From the NCBI GenBank assembly GCA_947574215.1, contig CANPIX010000007.1, positions 1 to 49,184 of the forward strand: DNA of 49,184 nucleotides, read 5' to 3'. Of the stretch, positions 1-9,423 are shown one piece after another (position 1 is the first letter of the stretch; each line of letters begins with the position of its first letter). The translations under genes and the position numbers were made by a program. Under the pieces are notes generated by a model. The model was not told where the DNA came from, searched no databases, and worked only from the letters and a program-made list of their open reading frames with translations. Source of the DNA: an uncultured Mycoplasmatota bacterium. GTDB taxonomy: Bacteria; Bacillota_I; Bacilli_A; RF39; UBA660.

Positions 1-1
1 T

Positions 2-322
2 AGTGTAATCGGAAACAATGGGTTACAATCTAGTGTATCTTTCTATGTGGCTCATAATTATCCAGCAACCTTAGTTCCAAATACATGTAAGAGAGATGTT
101 GATTGTAATTGTAGAACGGAAAAGGGATGCGAAGATCCTTATCGTTGTGGAGACGAAGGGCCAAACTGTAGTGATGAAGGATGCTGTCCTGAGTGTCAGT
201 GTTGTGGGAGAGAACCTGAAGTATGGGTTTGCGATATATGTACAGAATTTTATGATTGCTCCTATTATATCTGTCCAAGTGGCGGAACATTAAATGAAAA
301 TGATAACATTTGTTATTATTAG
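2..322 (+). CDS. 3' end of a cysteine-rich surface protein (partial)
   Basis: The reading frame is open from the left edge to the TAG at 320-322, so only the last 106 residues are seen. They hold 16 cysteines, mostly in CxC, CC and CxxC spacings, with Asp/Glu/Gly between them and an ending PSGGTLNENDNICYY. The GTG at 47 is only an internal Val codon with no ribosome binding site. Such a tail suits a secreted, disulfide-rich or metal-binding C-terminal domain of a larger exported protein. The family is not recognised and the function is unknown. The next gene starts 14 bases downstream, so the two are probably co-transcribed. Confidence 0.7.
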   Translation, partial: SVIGNNGLQSSVSFYVAHNYPATLVPNTCKRDVDCNCRTEKGCEDPYRCGDEGPNCSDEGCCPECQCCGREPEVWVCDICTEFYDCSYYICPSGGTLNENDNICYY

Positions 323-336
323 AATAGGGGGATCAT

Positions 337-831
337 ATGAAAAAAAATAAAGTTATAATTATTTTAATCGTTTTAATTTTGATAGTCGTCTCTTTAGATT
401 TCTCTCTAATTGTCTTTAAGATTGGGAAAAAGAAAGATTTAAATTCAATAAATAAAGAAGAAATAAAAATAGTTACGTATCAATGTACAAAAAATAAGCC
501 AAAAATAATGAAAAATAATAAGCCATACGTTGTAAACGTTTATTATGAATTTATTGTTGCGGAAGAAAACATCGAACATGGAAGTTATGAAGAAATTCTA
601 AAATTTAATAATGCAGAAGATTACAATTGGTACAGAGATAATCAAGAAATTGATACTATTTTTACCAAAGAATATGATTTAGAAAATTTTATTTTAAAAT
701 ATAAGCGAAATATGATATTAAAAGACGATACAATTGCAGAAGGAATTAAGATAAAAGATTATATAAATTTCTTAGAAAACAAAAAAGAGTTACAATGTTC
801 ATTAGTGAGAGAAAGTTATAGAAAAAAATAG
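337..831 (+). CDS. small single-pass membrane protein of unknown function
   Basis: 164 residues. Residues 5-27 form one strongly hydrophobic segment (IIILIVLILIVVSLDF) after a short basic N-terminus. The remainder is a Lys/Glu-rich domain that would face outside if the segment acts as an anchor. An AGGGGG-type ribosome binding site lies 7 bases before the ATG. It follows the cysteine-rich protein closely and is followed by an intrinsic terminator, so it is the last gene of that operon. I do not recognise the family. The region after the anchor has two cysteines (in YQCTK and LQCSL), which could form a disulfide. Confidence 0.6.
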   Translation: MKKNKVIIILIVLILIVVSLDFSLIVFKIGKKKDLNSINKEEIKIVTYQCTKNKPKIMKNNKPYVVNVYYEFIVAEENIEHGSYEEILKFNNAEDYNWYRDNQEIDTIFTKEYDLENFILKYKRNMILKDDTIAEGIKIKDYINFLENKKELQCSLVRESYRKK

Positions 832-869
832 AAAAAACAAACAAAAGAAGATATATTGTTTGTTTTTTT
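832..869 (+). terminator. intrinsic terminator after the anchored protein
   Basis: AAAAAACAAACAA at 832-844 pairs perfectly with TTGTTTGTTTTTT at 856-868, leaving an 11-base loop and a T-rich 3' arm. It starts at the base after the TAG of the preceding gene. Confidence 0.8.
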
Positions 870-913
870 ATTAAAATGAATAGTTTTAAAAGAAATATAG
901 GCAAAATTTTCAC

Positions 914-942
914 TTGCAATTCATAGTATATAGTGTTAAAAT
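914..942 (+). promoter_or_regulatory. sigma-A promoter of the ribosomal protein operon
   Basis: TTGCAA at 914-919 and TAAAAT at 937-942 are separated by exactly 17 bases. It is the best promoter between the upstream terminator and rpsJ, and would start transcription near 949, giving an untranslated leader of about 125 bases. Confidence 0.75.
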
Positions 943-949
943 GAAATCT

Positions 950-1075
950 GTATGACAGCTTGGATGTACGAGGTTGCTGACACACTAGGTTGAGTTGTTA
1001 AAACAAAAACTAGATTTCAGGTAATTTGTACGGAGCTAGTCTATACTAGATATAGACGAAAGGAGACACAAAAAC
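950..1075 (+). promoter_or_regulatory. S10 operon leader, probable ribosomal-protein regulatory RNA
   Basis: About 125 bases lie between the promoter and rpsJ. The segment TACGAGGTTGCTGACACA at 966-983 resembles what I recall of the conserved start of S10 leaders in Bacilli, which are thought to bind ribosomal protein L4. Just before the AAGGAGA ribosome binding site there is a perfect 7-bp hairpin, GTCTATA (1039-1045) with TATAGAC (1051-1057). An alternative CTAGT/ACTAG pairing overlaps it. Autoregulation is inferred, not shown. Confidence 0.5.
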
Positions 1076-1384
1076 ATGTCAAAAAACAAAGTGCGTATCA
1101 ATTTAAAAGCTTATGATAATAAAATATTAGATTTAGCTGCTGGAAAGATCGTAGAAACAGTAAAAAGACTGGGTGGAACTGTTAGTGGACCAATTCCTCT
1201 TCCAACAGAAGTGGAAAGAGTTACTGTATTAAGAGCAGTTCACAAATACAAAGATTCAAGGGAACAATTTGAAAGTCGTACACACAAAAGACTTGTTGAT
1301 ATCTTAGAACCTAGTAAAGAAATAATTGATGCTTTAACACACTTAGATATACCAAGTGGCGTTGACATTGATATTAAATTATAA
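1076..1384 (+). CDS. rpsJ: ribosomal protein S10 (NusE)
   Basis: 102 residues, the usual length. It starts [16 protein letters not shown] and carries the S10 signature around [13 protein letters not shown] (residues 56-68), ending in a GVDIDIKL beta strand. It belongs to the 30S head and also works as NusE in the transcription antitermination complex with NusB. It is the first gene of the operon, with a strong AAGGAGA site in front, immediately after the leader hairpin. Confidence 0.97.
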   Translation: MSKNKVRINLKAYDNKILDLAAGKIVETVKRLGGTVSGPIPLPTEVERVTVLRAVHKYKDSREQFESRTHKRLVDILEPSKEIIDALTHLDIPSGVDIDIKL

Positions 1385-1404
1385 GAAAAGGAAGGAAACT
1401 AATT

Positions 1405-2190
1405 ATGAAAGGAATCTTAGGACGCAAAATTGGAATGACACAAGTCTTCACGAAAGATGGAAAATTAATTCCTGTTACTGTTGTTGAAGTTACTCCAAAT
1501 GTAGTAACACAAATAAGAACAGTAGAAACAGATGGCTATAGTGCAATTCAACTTGGCGTAGTAGACAAAAAAGAAAAAAATGCTACAAGACAAGAAATTG
1601 GGCATGCAAAAAAAGCAAACACAACCCCTAAGCGCTTCTTAAAAGAATTAAGAAATATTGATAGAGAATATACACTTGGAGAAGTTTTAAGCGCTGATGT
1701 TTTTGAAGTAGGAGAAATCGTAGATGTTACAGGTACTTCAAAAGGAAAAGGATTTCAAGGTGTTATAAAAAGACATAATCAAAATCGTGGACCAATGGGG
1801 CATGGATCTCACTATCATAGAGGTCCTGGATCTATGGGTACTATGTTACCAAAAAGAGTATTAAAGGGTAAAAAATTGCCAGGACATATGGGAAATGAAA
1901 CAATTACCATTCAAAATTTACAAATAATGGAAGTAAATGCCAACGAAAATTATATTTTGATAAGTGGAAATATACCTGGTGCAAAAAATTCATTAGTTTT
2001 TATTAAATCAGCTATTAAAAACAATAGAAAGAAAAGTGACTTTGAAGTAATTACTTATATAGAAGAAACAGTTGTTGATGAAGTTGAAGAAATAGCTACT
2101 GTAGAAACAGTAGAAAATCCAGTTACAGAAGAAGTTTCTGCAACTGAAGAAATTACTGATGCTAGTACAGCACCAGTAGAAGAAAATTAG
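1405..2190 (+). CDS. rplC: ribosomal protein L3 with a long acidic C-terminal tail
   Basis: 261 residues, against about 209 in most bacteria. The core is normal: [10 protein letters not shown] at the N-terminus and the conserved loop [11 protein letters not shown]...[17 protein letters not shown] at residues 115-150, which reaches toward the peptidyl transferase centre. Residues 212-261 are an added tail made almost only of Glu, Asp, Thr, Val and Ala (for example [18 protein letters not shown]). The tail is in frame, has no stop and is followed by a normal gap to rplD, so it is a true extension. A negatively charged tail on an RNA-binding protein is unusual. Confidence 0.96.
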   Translation: MKGILGRKIGMTQVFTKDGKLIPVTVVEVTPNVVTQIRTVETDGYSAIQLGVVDKKEKNATRQEIGHAKKANTTPKRFLKELRNIDREYTLGEVLSADVFEVGEIVDVTGTSKGKGFQGVIKRHNQNRGPMGHGSHYHRGPGSMGTMLPKRVLKGKKLPGHMGNETITIQNLQIMEVNANENYILISGNIPGAKNSLVFIKSAIKNNRKKSDFEVITYIEETVVDEVEEIATVETVENPVTEEVSATEEITDASTAPVEEN

Positions 2191-2212
2191 GACACTTATT
2201 GGAGGGATAAAT

Positions 2213-2842
2213 ATGGCTAAAGTAGAACTTAAAAACCAAAAAGGTGAAAAACTTAAAGACATCACAATAAGTGATTCTATTTGGAAAATTGAAACTAATG
2301 ATGATTGCTTAAAGAAAATGATTCGTCTACAACTTGATGCAACTCGTCAAGGAACTGCAAAAACCAAAACGAGAAGCGAAGTTTCTGGAGGTGGAAGAAA
2401 GCCTTGGAAACAAAAAGGAACTGGTCGTGCAAGAGCTGGTTCGAATCGTTCCCCATTATGGCGTGGTGGAGGTGTAGCGCTAGGTGTACAACCACGTGAT
2501 TACACATTTAAAATTAATAAAAAAGAGAGAATGCTTGCTCTTAAAAGTGCTTTAACTTATAAATATACAAGTGAAGAATTAGTTGTCATTGATGATATTA
2601 AATTTGAAACTTTAAAAACAAAAGAAGTTAAAACTTTATTAGAAAAATTAAATTTAGTAGGTAAAGTATTATTTGTAACTAAGGAAGACAATCCAAATTT
2701 GTATATGTCTACACGAAATCTTGGTTATACTTATGCAATACTTGCTGATGAAATTAACTGTTTAGATTTAGTAAACGCTGACTATTTAATTTGCGATGAA
2801 GCAGCAGTTAATTACATGGAGGAGGTACTAAAAAATGACTAA
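2213..2842 (+). CDS. rplD: ribosomal protein L4
   Basis: 209 residues, normal for the family. The extended tunnel loop is clear at residues 62-92 (SGGGRKPWKQKGTGRARAG, then SNRSPLWRGGG). L4 lines the 50S exit tunnel and in many bacteria represses its own S10 operon through the leader RNA, which fits the leader upstream of rpsJ. Its 3' end overlaps rplW by 8 bases, and the rplW ribosome binding site (GGAGGAGG) lies inside the last rplD codons, so translation is probably coupled. Confidence 0.97.
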   Translation: MAKVELKNQKGEKLKDITISDSIWKIETNDDCLKKMIRLQLDATRQGTAKTKTRSEVSGGGRKPWKQKGTGRARAGSNRSPLWRGGGVALGVQPRDYTFKINKKERMLALKSALTYKYTSEELVVIDDIKFETLKTKEVKTLLEKLNLVGKVLFVTKEDNPNLYMSTRNLGYTYAILADEINCLDLVNADYLICDEAAVNYMEEVLKND

Positions 2843-3107
2843 CCCCGATATTATTTTTGCTCCTGTTGTTACTGAAAAAAGTGCTATGAATGCTCAAAAA
2901 GGAATTTACACTTTCAAAGTGGATAAAAGAGCAACAAAAACACAAATTAAAAAAGCAATAGAAAAACAATTTGGTGTACATATCGAAAAAATCAATACTC
3001 TTTTAACAAAACCAAAGGATAGAAGAGTTGGTAAGTATACTGGAAAAACAAAAGTTTATAAGAAAGCAATCGTTACGCTAAAAAGCGGCGAAACGATTGA
3101 AATGTAA
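2835..3107 (+). CDS. rplW: ribosomal protein L23
   Basis: 90 residues. It has [14 protein letters not shown] near the start, the [21 protein letters not shown] core and the [16 protein letters not shown]-terminal strand typical of L23. It sits at the tunnel exit, where signal recognition particle and trigger factor dock. The start overlaps rplD by 8 bases. Confidence 0.97.
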   Translation: MTNPDIIFAPVVTEKSAMNAQKGIYTFKVDKRATKTQIKKAIEKQFGVHIEKINTLLTKPKDRRVGKYTGKTKVYKKAIVTLKSGETIEM

Positions 3108-3121
3108 GGGAGGTATTTGTT

Positions 3122-3952
3122 ATGGCAATAAAGAAATACAAACCTGTGACTAATGGTCGTAGGGGAATGTCTACATTAAAAAATGATGAAATAACAGTAA
3201 GCAAACCTCTAAAAACTTTAACAACGAAAAAAACAAAAACTGGCGGTAGAAACAACCAAGGAAAAATGACAGTTCGTCACATTGGTGGCGGAGCGAAACA
3301 AAGATACCGTGTTATTGATTTTAAAAGAGATAAAGCTGGAGTACCAGGACGTGTAGCAACAATTGAATACGATCCAAATCGTAGTGCAAATATTGCGCTT
3401 ATCAATTATAAAGATGGAGAAAAAAGATATATAATTGCTCCAAAAGATTTAACCGTTGGAAGCATTATAGAAAGCGGAGTAAATGCCGATATTAAAGTTG
3501 GTAATGCACTTCCTCTTGAAAATATTCCTGTAGGAACTGTTATACATTGTATAGAACTTAAACCTGGAAAAGGTGCTGAGTTATGTCGTAGTGCTGGAGC
3601 ATCTGCACAAATCTTAGGTCGTGAAGGTAAATACGTATTAGTAAGATTACAATCTGGAGAAACAAGAAAAATTTTAGGAACGTGTGTAGCTACTATTGGT
3701 GTTGTTGGAAACGAAGATTATGAACTTGTAAACATCGGTAAGGCAGGACGTACTAGACATATGGGTATTAAACCAACAAACCGTGGTTCTGTTATGAACC
3801 CTAATGACCATCCACATGGTGGTGGAGAAGGACGTGCTCCGATTGGACGTAAAACACCAGTTACACCTTGGGGTAAACCTGCACTTGGCTATAAGACAAG
3901 AAAAAATAAAAAAGCCTCTAACAAATTAATTGTTAGTAGAAAGAAAAAGTAG
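3122..3952 (+). CDS. rplB: ribosomal protein L2
   Basis: 276 residues, the standard length. It shows [20 protein letters not shown] at residues 41-60 and the highly conserved C-terminal loop [17 protein letters not shown] followed by [13 protein letters not shown], which includes the histidine next to the peptidyl transferase centre. It helps join the subunits. A good GGGAGG site precedes the ATG. Confidence 0.98.
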   Translation: MAIKKYKPVTNGRRGMSTLKNDEITVSKPLKTLTTKKTKTGGRNNQGKMTVRHIGGGAKQRYRVIDFKRDKAGVPGRVATIEYDPNRSANIALINYKDGEKRYIIAPKDLTVGSIIESGVNADIKVGNALPLENIPVGTVIHCIELKPGKGAELCRSAGASAQILGREGKYVLVRLQSGETRKILGTCVATIGVVGNEDYELVNIGKAGRTRHMGIKPTNRGSVMNPNDHPHGGGEGRAPIGRKTPVTPWGKPALGYKTRKNKKASNKLIVSRKKK

Positions 3953-3961
3953 GAGGGAATT

Positions 3962-4225
3962 ATGGCAAGAAGTTTAAAAAAAGGACCTTATGTATTTGAT
4001 AGATTACTTAAAAAAGTACAAGAATTAAATAAGGTAAATAAAAAAGAAGTCATCAAGACATACTCTCGTCGTTCCACAATATTCCCTGACTTCGTGGGAC
4101 ATACATTTGCTGTTCACAATGGAAAAGAATTTATTCCTGTTTATGTAACAGAAGAAATGGTTGGTCACAAATTAGGAGAGTTCGCAGCTACTCGTAAATT
4201 TGGCGGACACGCAGGACAAAAGTAG
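3962..4225 (+). CDS. rpsS: ribosomal protein S19
   Basis: 87 residues. RSLKKGPYV at the start, then [20 protein letters not shown] and [11 protein letters not shown] are the family signatures. It pairs with S13 in the 30S head near the A-site finger. The spacing to rplB and rplV is 9 and 12 bases with strong GGAGG sites, as expected inside the operon. Confidence 0.97.
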   Translation: MARSLKKGPYVFDRLLKKVQELNKVNKKEVIKTYSRRSTIFPDFVGHTFAVHNGKEFIPVYVTEEMVGHKLGEFAATRKFGGHAGQK

Positions 4226-4237
4226 GAGGTTCATTAA

Positions 4238-4582
4238 ATGGAAAGTTATGCAATACATAAAAGTGCAATGATTGCACCTAGAAAAGCAAGAATGACACTT
4301 GATCTTATCCGTGGGAAAGATGTAGCAACCGCTGAAGGAATTTTAGAAACAACGAATACAAAGGCTAGTCGTTTAATTGTAAAAGTTTTAAAAAGTGCTG
4401 TTGCGAATGCTGTAAATAACGAAGGGGCAAATGAATCAAATCTATTTGTTAGCGAATGCTACATTAATCCAGGACCTGTATACAAAAGAATCAAATTTGC
4501 AAGTCGTGGAAATGTGGATAGAAGAGATAAAAGAACAAGTCATATTACTGTTAAAGTAAGTGATGGTAAGGAGGCAAAATAA
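4238..4582 (+). CDS. rplV: ribosomal protein L22
   Basis: 114 residues. [17 protein letters not shown] near the N-terminus and the beta-hairpin region [24 protein letters not shown] near the C-terminus are typical; the hairpin lines the exit tunnel. Its TAA overlaps the ATG of rpsC by one base. Confidence 0.97.
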   Translation: MESYAIHKSAMIAPRKARMTLDLIRGKDVATAEGILETTNTKASRLIVKVLKSAVANAVNNEGANESNLFVSECYINPGPVYKRIKFASRGNVDRRDKRTSHITVKVSDGKEAK

Positions 4583-5262
4583 TGGGACAAAAAGTAAATC
4601 CAATTGGGTATAGACTAGGAGTAAATAAAACTTGGGAATCCAATTGGTATGCAAAAAAACGTGATTTTGGTGACACTTTAAATAAAGACATTAAAATTCG
4701 TGAATATATTAAGAAAAATTTAAAAGATGCCGCTGTTGCCTCAGTAATGATTGAAAGAAAAAAAGATAAATGTGAAGTAACAATTAATACCGCAAAACCA
4801 GGTGTAATTATTGGTCGTGGTGGAGAAGATATTGAACGTCTTCGCAAAAGTTTATCAAAATATGTTGGAGAAGAAGTTTACATCTCAATCGTAGAAGTAA
4901 AAAATCCAGATTTGATTGCTAAATTAGTTGCAGACAATATAGCAAGCCAAATTGCAAATCGTGCTCCATTTAGAAGTGCCCAAAAAAGAGCACTTAGAAA
5001 TACAATGAAAGCAGGAGCAAAAGGAATTAAAACCGCTGTATCTGGTCGTTTGGCTGGTGCTGAAATGGCAAGAACAGAGGGATATACAGAAGGTACAGTT
5101 CCGCTTCATACTCTTCGTGCCGATATAGACTATGCACATAGTGAAGCAGATACAACGTACGGAAAAATTGGCGTTAAAGTTTGGATCTACAAAGGTGAAA
5201 TTCTTCCTTCAAAATCTGTAAAAAAGGAGAGTGCTAATCATGTTGATGCCAAAAAGAACTAA
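4582..5262 (+). CDS. rpsC: ribosomal protein S3
   Basis: 226 residues. The type II KH domain is visible at [17 protein letters not shown] (residues 74-90), and the C-terminal domain has the [14 protein letters not shown] signature. S3 lies at the mRNA entry channel and takes part in mRNA unwinding. The 3' end overlaps rplP by 23 bases, with the rplP ribosome binding site (AAGGAG, 5224-5229) inside rpsC. Confidence 0.97.
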   Translation: MGQKVNPIGYRLGVNKTWESNWYAKKRDFGDTLNKDIKIREYIKKNLKDAAVASVMIERKKDKCEVTINTAKPGVIIGRGGEDIERLRKSLSKYVGEEVYISIVEVKNPDLIAKLVADNIASQIANRAPFRSAQKRALRNTMKAGAKGIKTAVSGRLAGAEMARTEGYTEGTVPLHTLRADIDYAHSEADTTYGKIGVKVWIYKGEILPSKSVKKESANHVDAKKN

Positions 5263-5665
5263 ATTTAGAAAAACACACAGATGGACATATGACGGACACG
5301 CTAAAGGAAATACAGAACTTCATTTTGGTGAATATGGACTTATGGCCAAAGAAGGAAATTGGATTAGTGCTCGTCAAATCGAAGCAGCTCGTATCGCTAT
5401 GACTCGTTACATGAAACGTGGTGGAAAAGTATACATTAACATTTTCCCACATATGCCTCGTACAAAAAAACCATTAGAAACTCGTCAAGGTAAAGGTAAA
5501 GGTAACGTTGATGAATGGGTAGCAGTAGTTAAAGAGGGAAAAATCATGTTCGAAATTAGTGGAGTTTCTGAGGAAATTGCTCGTGAAGCATTAAGACTTG
5601 CCTCTCATAAATTGGCTGTAAAAACAAAATTTGTAATGAAAGAGGGTGTTTCAAGTGAAAGTTAG
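5240..5665 (+). CDS. rplP: ribosomal protein L16
   Basis: 142 residues from the ATG at 5240 ([11 protein letters not shown]). I chose this start over the GTG at 5231 because AAGGAG at 5224-5229 is correctly spaced for 5240 and too close for 5231. The sequence shows [14 protein letters not shown] and [19 protein letters not shown], the family hallmarks. L16 organises the A site of the 50S subunit. It overlaps rpmC by 11 bases. Confidence 0.96.
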   Translation: MLMPKRTKFRKTHRWTYDGHAKGNTELHFGEYGLMAKEGNWISARQIEAARIAMTRYMKRGGKVYINIFPHMPRTKKPLETRQGKGKGNVDEWVAVVKEGKIMFEISGVSEEIAREALRLASHKLAVKTKFVMKEGVSSES

Positions 5666-5861
5666 TGAAATAAGAAAACTAAAAGATGAAGAAATTAAAG
5701 AAAAAGTTAAAAAATCAAAAGAAGAATTATTAAACTTACGAATTAAAAATGCAACAGGTTCACTTGATAAACCATCTAAATTAAGAGAGATGAAAAAAGA
5801 CGTAGCAAGAATGCTAACGGTTTTAAAAGAAAGAGAAACTAGTACAGGAGGGAATAAATAA
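5655..5861 (+). CDS. rpmC: ribosomal protein L29
   Basis: 68 residues from a GTG start at 5655 ([18 protein letters not shown]). The GTG follows an AAGAGGG-type site at about 8 bases; the GTG at 5646 lies within that site and is less likely. The two-helix coiled protein with [15 protein letters not shown] and the Met/Asp-Val-Ala-Arg helix is typical of L29, which sits at the tunnel exit beside L23. Confidence 0.93.
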   Translation: MKVSEIRKLKDEEIKEKVKKSKEELLNLRIKNATGSLDKPSKLREMKKDVARMLTVLKERETSTGGNK

Positions 5862-6115
5862 TGGAAAAAAGACAAGAATTCGTTGGAAAAGTAGTATCTA
5901 GCAAAAACAACAAGACAATCACTGTGCTAGTGGAAACTTATAAAAGTCATCCTTTGTATGGAAAAAGAGTAAAATCTTCAAAGAAATACACTGCCCATGA
6001 TGAAGAAAATAAAGCAAAAGTAGGAGATACAGTAAGAATTAGAAGTACAAGACCACTTTCTAAAACAAAAAGATATGAGCTTGTAGAAATTCTAATCGAA
6101 GCTGTAATTCTTTAG
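5861..6115 (+). CDS. rpsQ: ribosomal protein S17
   Basis: 84 residues. The OB-fold protein shows [27 protein letters not shown], then [18 protein letters not shown] and [12 protein letters not shown]. It is a primary 16S rRNA binder in the 30S body. The ATG shares one base with the rpmC stop, and a GGAGGG site lies upstream inside rpmC. Confidence 0.97.
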   Translation: MEKRQEFVGKVVSSKNNKTITVLVETYKSHPLYGKRVKSSKKYTAHDEENKAKVGDTVRIRSTRPLSKTKRYELVEILIEAVIL

Positions 6116-6124
6116 GAGGTTACT

Positions 6125-6493
6125 ATGGTACAACAAGAATCAAGATTAAAAGTTGCAGACAATACAGGTGCAAGAGAATTACTTGTAATTCGTGTACTAG
6201 GTGGATCAACTAGGAAATTTGGGAACATTGGTGATATAGTAGTTGGAACGGTGAAAAAAGCAATTCCAAATTCTAATCTAAAAAAAGGAAAAGTAGTTAA
6301 AGCGGTTATTGTAAGAAGTGTTCAAGGCGTAAAAAGAAAAGATGGATCTTTCATCAAATTTGATGACAATGCATGTGTAATTATTAAAGAGGATAAATCA
6401 CCAGTAGGAACAAGAGTATTAGGACCTGTGGCTAGAGAATTAAGAGAAAAAGATTTTGCCAAAATCGTATCTCTAGCACCAGAAGTTTTATAG
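6125..6493 (+). CDS. rplN: ribosomal protein L14
   Basis: 122 residues, exactly the usual size. It shows [23 protein letters not shown], then [19 protein letters not shown] and FGPVAREL-like [25 protein letters not shown] at the end. L14 bridges the subunits and is the RsfS docking site. TAGGAGG before rplX overlaps its stop. Confidence 0.98.
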   Translation: MVQQESRLKVADNTGARELLVIRVLGGSTRKFGNIGDIVVGTVKKAIPNSNLKKGKVVKAVIVRSVQGVKRKDGSFIKFDDNACVIIKEDKSPVGTRVLGPVARELREKDFAKIVSLAPEVL

Positions 6494-6503
6494 GAGGATA
6501 CAC

Positions 6504-6791
6504 ATGAAAATAAAAGTTGGTGACAATGTAAAAGTGATAGCAGGAAAAGACAAAGGAAAAACTGGTACTGTTATCAAAACATTAAAAAAAGTGGATAAAG
6601 TGGTTGTAGAAGGCATTAATATTGTAAAAAAACATCAAAAACCTACAAACAATAACGATAAGGGTGGCATAATTGAAATGTCTGCTCCTATTCATGTATC
6701 CAATGTAAAGAAAACAGAAGAAACATCTACCGCAAAGAAAAATTCTAAAAAAGAAGAACAAACAAAAAAAGATGGAAAGAAAGAAGAATAG
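6504..6791 (+). CDS. rplX: ribosomal protein L24 with a Lys/Glu tail
   Basis: 95 residues. The KOW motif is intact ([20 protein letters not shown], residues 4-23), followed by [16 protein letters not shown]. In most bacteria the next 25-30 residues form a beta-rich C-terminal segment; here they are replaced by a low-complexity tail of Lys, Glu, Ser and Thr (residues about 72-95). The tail is in frame and ends right at the rplE ribosome binding site. L24 starts 50S assembly. Confidence 0.94.
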   Translation: MKIKVGDNVKVIAGKDKGKTGTVIKTLKKVDKVVVEGINIVKKHQKPTNNNDKGGIIEMSAPIHVSNVKKTEETSTAKKNSKKEEQTKKDGKKEE

Positions 6792-6800
6792 GTGAGTAAT

Positions 6801-7340
6801 ATGAGTACTTTAAAAGAATTATATAATAAAGAAATCATTTCTTCCCTAATGAAAGAATACAACTACAAAACTGTAATGCAAGTTCCAAAATTAGAAAAAA
6901 TTGTGATCAATATGGGTGTTGGAGAAGGAGCGCGTGAAGAAAAGTTTATCGATGCTGCCGTTGAAGATTTAAAAACCATTACTGGTCAAAAACCAGTGGT
7001 TACAAAAGCTCGTAAATCTATTGCCGGATTTAAGTTAAGAGAAGGTCAAACAATTGGAGCGAAAGTAACACTTCGTAATGAAAATATGTATGATTTTATG
7101 GAAAAATTAATTAAAGTTGCCCTACCTCGTGTAAGAGATTTCCGTGGAACTTCAAAAACTGCTTTCGATGGTCATGGGAATTATACATTAGGTATTAAAG
7201 AACAACTAATATTTCCAGAAATTGAATACGATAACGTTTTAAAAATTAGAGGAATGGATATTGTATTCGTAACAACAGCAAAAACAAATAAGGAAGCCGA
7301 AAGTTTACTAAAAGCATTCGGAATGCCTTTTAGAAATTAG
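6801..7340 (+). CDS. rplE: ribosomal protein L5
   Basis: 179 residues from the ATG at 6801 ([11 protein letters not shown]), the normal start and length. The in-frame GTG at 6792 overlaps the GGTGA ribosome binding site and is rejected. Signatures are [14 protein letters not shown] and [20 protein letters not shown]5 binds 5S rRNA in the central protuberance. Confidence 0.95.
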   Translation: MSTLKELYNKEIISSLMKEYNYKTVMQVPKLEKIVINMGVGEGAREEKFIDAAVEDLKTITGQKPVVTKARKSIAGFKLREGQTIGAKVTLRNENMYDFMEKLIKVALPRVRDFRGTSKTAFDGHGNYTLGIKEQLIFPEIEYDNVLKIRGMDIVFVTTAKTNKEAESLLKAFGMPFRN

Positions 7341-7351
7341 GGAGGAACCAA

Positions 7352-7537
7352 ATGGCAAAAACAAGTTTAAAAATCAAACAACAAAGAACACCTAAATTTA
7401 AAGTTCGTGCCTATACACGTTGTGAAAGATGTGGACGTCCTCATGGTGTACTTCGTAAATACAAATTATGTCGTATCTGTTTTAGAGAATTAGCAAATAA
7501 GGGCCAAATACCTGGCGTAAAGAAATCAAGTTGGTAG
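7352..7537 (+). CDS. rpsZ: ribosomal protein S14, zinc-binding type
   Basis: 61 residues, the short C-plus form. The zinc ligands are the CERC and CRIC pairs in [13 protein letters not shown] and [11 protein letters not shown]. The ending [11 protein letters not shown] is strongly conserved. It lies in the 30S head. The zinc form is the usual one in this operon position in Firmicutes. Confidence 0.97.
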   Translation: MAKTSLKIKQQRTPKFKVRAYTRCERCGRPHGVLRKYKLCRICFRELANKGQIPGVKKSSW

Positions 7538-7553
7538 AAGGGAGGAATTTTAA

Positions 7554-7949
7554 ATGGTACAAGATAAAATAGCCGATATGCTTACGAGAATTCGTAATGC
7601 AAATCAATTAAAATACGATACTGTTGAAGTAATCGGAACAAAAATGACTTTAGGAATTGCTGAGATTCTTAAGAAAGAAGGCTACATTTCAGAATACGTT
7701 TATGAAAAAAATACTACAGGCGATAAATTAATGTTAACTTTAAAATATGGAGAAAAGAAAGAAAGAGTTATTACTGGTCTTAAAAGAATTAGTAAATCTG
7801 GTCTTCGTGTATACGCTAAAGCCGATGAAATTCCTCGTGTATTAAACGGGCTTGGAATTGCGATTATTTCAACTTCTAAAGGTCTAATGACAGATAAAGA
7901 AGCTAGAAACGAAAGACTTGGAGGTGAAGTACTTGCCTATATTTGGTAA
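7554..7949 (+). CDS. rpsH: ribosomal protein S8
   Basis: 131 residues. It begins [17 protein letters not shown] and ends with the family signature [20 protein letters not shown], then GEVLAYIW. S8 binds the central domain of 16S rRNA and in other bacteria controls spc operon translation. The gap to rplF is only 9 bases and the site there (TAAGGA) is weak. Confidence 0.97.
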   Translation: MVQDKIADMLTRIRNANQLKYDTVEVIGTKMTLGIAEILKKEGYISEYVYEKNTTGDKLMLTLKYGEKKERVITGLKRISKSGLRVYAKADEIPRVLNGLGIAIISTSKGLMTDKEARNERLGGEVLAYIW

Positions 7950-7958
7950 GGAAAAACA

Positions 7959-8495
7959 ATGAGTAGAATTGGAAATAGAGAGTTACAAATTCCAGATGGA
8001 GTTACAGTAACCGTTGATAATAACAAAATAATAGTTAAAGGTCCTAAAGGAGAGTTATCATTGAATAGTTCTAACTTAGTAAAAGTAGAAGTACATGAAA
8101 ACACTCTTACAACAAAAGTTGTAGACAACAGTTCTCGTGCAAATGTAATGCAAGGAACTACAAATTCTCTAATTAACAATATGATCATAGGAGTACACGA
8201 AGGATTTTCTAAAGGATTAGAAGCTGTTGGTGTAGGATATAAATTTAATGTTCAAGGAAACAAGATTGTAGTAAATGCAGGTTATTCACATCCTGTTGAA
8301 GTAGCAATTCCAGAGGGAATCAAAGCAGAACTTGTAAGTAATACGGAAATCACATTAAGTGGTATTGATAAACAAAAAGTAACTGAATTTGCGGCGAATA
8401 TCAGAAAAATTCGTGAACCAGAACCTTATAAAGGTAAAGGTATACGTTATAAAGGTGAATACGTACGTCGTAAAGAAGGTAAGAAAGCAGCATAG
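7959..8495 (+). CDS. rplF: ribosomal protein L6
   Basis: 178 residues, normal length. Two related alpha/beta domains are present; the C-terminal one carries the signature REPEPYKGKGIRYKGEYVR, which contacts the sarcin-ricin loop region of 23S rRNA. The start is MSRIGNRELQIPDGV. Confidence 0.97.
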   Translation: MSRIGNRELQIPDGVTVTVDNNKIIVKGPKGELSLNSSNLVKVEVHENTLTTKVVDNSSRANVMQGTTNSLINNMIIGVHEGFSKGLEAVGVGYKFNVQGNKIVVNAGYSHPVEVAIPEGIKAELVSNTEITLSGIDKQKVTEFAANIRKIREPEPYKGKGIRYKGEYVRRKEGKKAA

Positions 8496-8507
8496 TGGAG
8501 GGATAAT

Positions 8508-8864
8508 ATGATAAAGAAAGAATCAAAAAATGTTGTACGTTTGCGTAGACATAAACGTATAAGAGAACATTTAAGTGGAACGCCAGAACGTCCTAGATTA
8601 AATGTGTTTAGATCGAACAATGGCATTTATGTACAAGTCATTGACGATGTAGCAGGTAAAACTTTAGTTTCCTCTTCTTCTATTGCTCTAAAAATTAAAA
8701 ATGGTGGTAATATAGATGCCGCAACAGCTGTAGGAAAAGACATCGCTGAAAAATGTAAGAAAGCAAAAATCAATACAGTTGTATTTGATAGAGGTGGAAA
8801 CCTATATCATGGTCGAGTAAAAGCTTTAGCAGAAGCCGCTCGTGAAAATGGATTGGAATTCTAG
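8508..8864 (+). CDS. rplR: ribosomal protein L18
   Basis: 118 residues. It shows [21 protein letters not shown], then [15 protein letters not shown] and the ending [27 protein letters not shown]18 binds 5S rRNA with L5. It is followed 10 bases later by rpsE with a GGGAGG site that overlaps the region after its stop. Confidence 0.97.
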   Translation: MIKKESKNVVRLRRHKRIREHLSGTPERPRLNVFRSNNGIYVQVIDDVAGKTLVSSSSIALKIKNGGNIDAATAVGKDIAEKCKKAKINTVVFDRGGNLYHGRVKALAEAARENGLEF

Positions 8865-8874
8865 GGAGGTCATC

Positions 8875-9423
8875 ATGGAAAAAGAAAATAATAATAACAA
8901 ACCAAAAACTGGTGAAAAACGTTTTTCTAGAGAAAACAAAGACAGAAAAAAATTATTAGAAGAAAAAGTTATCTCTATTGGCCGTGTAACAAAAGTTACA
9001 AAAGGTGGTAGACATTTTAGATTCTCTGCAACTGTCGTTGTTGGAAATAGAAAAGGACTTGTTGGAATTGGAACTGGAAAAGCAAATGAGGTTCCTGCTG
9101 CAATCGCAAAAGCAAGTATGATGGCAAATAAAAATGTTACAAAAGTAGCAATCATAGATGGAAGAACCATCCCTCATGAAGCAACTGGAAAAGTTGGAAG
9201 AGCAAGCGTACTTATTAAACCAGCAGTAAAAGGTACTGGAGTTATCGCTGGTGGTGCTGCTCGTAGTGTATTAGAACTAGCAGGAATTAAAGATGTTATT
9301 TCAAAATCACTTGGTTCCAATACTAAAATTAATGTTGCAAAAGCAACGTTAGAAGCATTGAAAAGCGAAAGAACTCCTGCTAAAATAGCAGCCCTTCGTG
9401 GTAAGAAAGTGGAGGAGTTATAA
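8875..9423 (+). CDS. rpsE: ribosomal protein S5
   Basis: 182 residues from the ATG at 8875, which follows GGGAGGT at 8864-8870; the longer reading frame starting inside rplR has no such site. After an Asn/Lys-rich N-terminal stretch of about 30 residues come [20 protein letters not shown], then [15 protein letters not shown] and [14 protein letters not shown]5 supports decoding accuracy and mRNA unwinding. Its TAA abuts the ATG of rplO, where rpmD would normally lie. Confidence 0.96.
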   Translation: MEKENNNNKPKTGEKRFSRENKDRKKLLEEKVISIGRVTKVTKGGRHFRFSATVVVGNRKGLVGIGTGKANEVPAAIAKASMMANKNVTKVAIIDGRTIPHEATGKVGRASVLIKPAVKGTGVIAGGAARSVLELAGIKDVISKSLGSNTKINVAKATLEALKSERTPAKIAALRGKKVEEL

